A DNA stretch of 14,964 nt from Planctomycetes bacterium UBA1135 (GTDB taxonomy: Bacteria > Planctomycetota > UBA1135), in NCBI GenBank assembly GCA_002311925.1, contig DCAK01000064.1:34605-49568 (forward strand). The letters run 5' to 3'. The position numbers and the translations under genes were made by a program. The stretch's first letter is position 1. Each line of letters starts with the position of its first letter. Shown piece by piece: positions 13,573-14,964 of this stretch. Below the pieces are notes generated by a model, which saw only the letters and a list, made by a program, of their open reading frames with translations, had not been told where the DNA came from and made no database searches.

Positions 13573-13601
13573 ATTATCCCAAATCCCGCGCCCATGACCA
13601 A
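13573..13601 (-). promoter_or_regulatory. Candidate sigma70-type promoter for bolA-grx-HMGL
   Basis: The minus strand has TTGGTC (13601-13596), a 17-base spacer and GATAAT (13578-13573). The -10 box matches five of six consensus bases and the -35 box three. Transcription would begin near 13566, about 33 bases before the bolA ATG. The -35 box lies inside the first codons of the divergent glutaredoxin gene. Confidence 0.35.
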
Positions 13602-13851
13602 GGTCGAAATCTACATTCGCAAAGCATGCCCCTACTGCGGGATGGCCAAAAAGTTGCTGGCCTCCAAGGGTCAGGACTGGGAGGAAATCGATCTCGACCA
13701 GGAACCCAACCGGACCGAGGAGATGATGGAGCGGTCGGGAGGCCGGATGACGGTACCGGAAATCTTCATAAACGGAGACTTAGTAGGCGGTTACGACGAT
13801 CTGGCTGCCCTCGAGGCCGCTGGGGAACTCGACCTCCTTCTCACTAGTTAG
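13594..13851 (+). CDS. Dithiol glutaredoxin (GrxC type)
   Basis: A compact 85-residue glutaredoxin that reduces disulfides or glutathionylated proteins with glutathione. The dithiol active site CPYC lies at residues 12-15 (KACPYCGMAKKLL). The cis-proline segment RMTVPEIFINGDLVGGYDDL and the glutathione-binding GG turn follow, then a short C-terminal helix. Length and motifs fit the bacterial GrxC group. No Shine-Dalgarno is evident before the ATG at 13594. The gene is divergent from the BolA/monothiol-glutaredoxin set, 60 bp from the bolA start, and ends nine bases before the convergent ychF stop. Confidence 0.94.
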   Translation: MTKVEIYIRKACPYCGMAKKLLASKGQDWEEIDLDQEPNRTEEMMERSGGRMTVPEIFINGDLVGGYDDLAALEAAGELDLLLTS

Positions 13852-13860
13852 AGGAGGGGC

Positions 13861-14952
13861 CTACCGCCCCACCAGGAAGTGGCAGACGTCCCCTTCCTGG
13901 AGGATGTAGTCCTTGCCCTCGGTGCGCATTCTTCCCGCCGACTTGATGGCGGCCTCGGAGCCGTGGTCGGCCAGGTCGTCCACCGAGTAGATTTCGGCCC
14001 GGATGAATCCCTTCACGAAATCGGAATGGATTTCCCCCGCGGCGAGAGGAGCGGTTGAACCCCGGGCCACGGTCCAGGCCCGAATTTCCTTTTCCCCGGC
14101 GGTGAAGAAGGTCTGCAGCTTGAGGAGGTCGTAGTTGGATCGGATGAGGCGGTCGAGGCCGGGCTCCTTGAGCCCGAATTCCTCCTGAAAGAGAGCTCGC
14201 TCATCGGCTTCCATCGAGCGGAGACCGTGTTCCAATTCTCCACAGAACACGAGGTAGCCCATACCGCGATTTTTCGCCGCCAGGGCAAGGGCGACGGCGA
14301 CTTCGCCCTTGCCCTCGAGGTCGTCCTCCCCCACGTTGGCCAGGACCAGGACATCCTTGAGAGTGAGCAGGAAGAGCGGCCTCAGGAAGGTCCGTTCTTC
14401 GGAGGTCCACGACTCGGTCCGCAAACCCTTCCCCTCCTCCAACAGAGCCTGGGCCCTTTCGAACGCGGCCAATTCGGCCTGCAATTCGCGGTCGCCCAGG
14501 CGAGCCTTCTTGGCCACCCGGTCGACATTTCTCTCGACTGTATCGAGGTCGGCAAGAGCGAGCTCAAGTTCGACGGTTTCCATGTCGGCCTCGGGGTCGA
14601 GGGGGCCGTCCCGGTGAACCCGCGGGTTTTCGAAACAGCGCACCACATGCAGCAGGGCGTCGCATTCCTTCAAGGCCCCGAGAAATCGGTTGCCCAATCC
14701 CTTGCCAGAAGCCGAACCCTTCGTGAGCCCGGCGATGTCCACCACCTTCACCGAGGCAGGAATCACTTTCAGGGTTTCGATGTGTTCGGAAAGGACCCCG
14801 AGGCGAGGGTCGGGAACCTCGACGACGGCGGACTCGGCCTCGAGGGTGGAGAAACCGTGCTCGGAAATCTCCGCCCCGGCGGCCGTCATGGCGTTGAAGA
14901 TGGTGGTCTTCCCACAGTTGGGAAGCCCGACGATTCCGCAGGCAACGCTCAA
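13861..14952 (-). CDS. ychF: Redox-regulated ribosome-associated ATPase YchF (OLA1 family)
   Basis: A 363-residue OBG-related P-loop protein that hydrolyses ATP and associates with ribosomes. The sequence starts SVACGIVGLPNCGKTTIFNA (P-loop 9-17), followed by VPDPRL, the G3 segment VVDIAGLTKG (D72), GKGLGNRFL, LHVVRCFE, and LVLANVGEDD. In the last, the NKxD guanine motif is replaced by NVxE, the family's reason for preferring ATP. A helical insert spans about 125-190. The C-terminal TGS domain includes FFTAGEKEIRAWTV, GEIHSDFVKGFIRAE and GKDYILQEGDVCHF. The start is a TTG at 14952 that aligns with the usual N-terminus; the frame remains open to the window edge with no better start visible. 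The switch I region (EHGFSTLEAESAVVEV) departs from the usual NYPFCTIEPN. Identity is firm. Confidence 0.95.
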   Translation of the reverse strand: MSVACGIVGLPNCGKTTIFNAMTAAGAEISEHGFSTLEAESAVVEVPDPRLGVLSEHIETLKVIPASVKVVDIAGLTKGSASGKGLGNRFLGALKECDALLHVVRCFENPRVHRDGPLDPEADMETVELELALADLDTVERNVDRVAKKARLGDRELQAELAAFERAQALLEEGKGLRTESWTSEERTFLRPLFLLTLKDVLVLANVGEDDLEGKGEVAVALALAAKNRGMGYLVFCGELEHGLRSMEADERALFQEEFGLKEPGLDRLIRSNYDLLKLQTFFTAGEKEIRAWTVARGSTAPLAAGEIHSDFVKGFIRAEIYSVDDLADHGSEAAIKSAGRMRTEGKDYILQEGDVCHFLVGR

Positions 14953-14964
14953 TTCAGGACAAGA

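Overview
The window is a densely packed, GC-rich piece of bacterial chromosome: twelve protein genes in about 15 kb, mostly touching or overlapping, with several TTG and GTG starts and few strong Shine-Dalgarno sites. A large Ser/Thr kinase with a HEAT-like tail, many Na+/solute-symporter and secreted beta-sandwich domains, and a choice-of-anchor B protein point to the Planctomycetota or a nearby phylum. This is an inference from gene content, not a database result. No tRNA, rRNA, CRISPR array, transposase or phage gene was seen.

Layout from left to right. (1) The 3' two thirds of panB (pantothenate synthesis) enter on the + strand and overlap the next gene tail to tail. (2) Four minus-strand genes, read from 6662 down to 494, look like one transcription unit: a HAD-type hydrolase, an enlarged Na+/solute symporter (joined by TGATG), a transmembrane Ser/Thr kinase, and a periplasmic-binding lipoprotein (joined by ATGA). 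The kinase and lipoprotein may form a ligand-sensing pair. (3) Divergent to these, two coupled + strand genes (TAATG) encode a large secreted zinc metalloprotease and a secreted choice-of-anchor B beta-propeller-like protein. Both end in the same roughly 400-residue set of three domains and the same last residues, and the protease core is markedly lower in G+C than its surroundings. (4) A tight minus-strand trio encodes BolA, a monothiol glutaredoxin and an HMG-CoA-lyase-like TIM-barrel enzyme that lacks the family's usual loop cysteine. A dithiol glutaredoxin lies divergent to it. (5) The last gene is ychF on the minus strand; its coding sequence is complete but its upstream region lies outside the window.

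The cell-surface genes (regions 2 and 3) deal with sensing, uptake and extracellular proteolysis or display. The right-hand block (regions 4 and 5) is housekeeping: Fe-S or glutathione redox chemistry and a translation-associated ATPase. The most interesting material is the protease/anchor-B pair with its shared C-terminal module, followed by the kinase-lipoprotein pair and the altered lyase next to BolA-Grx.
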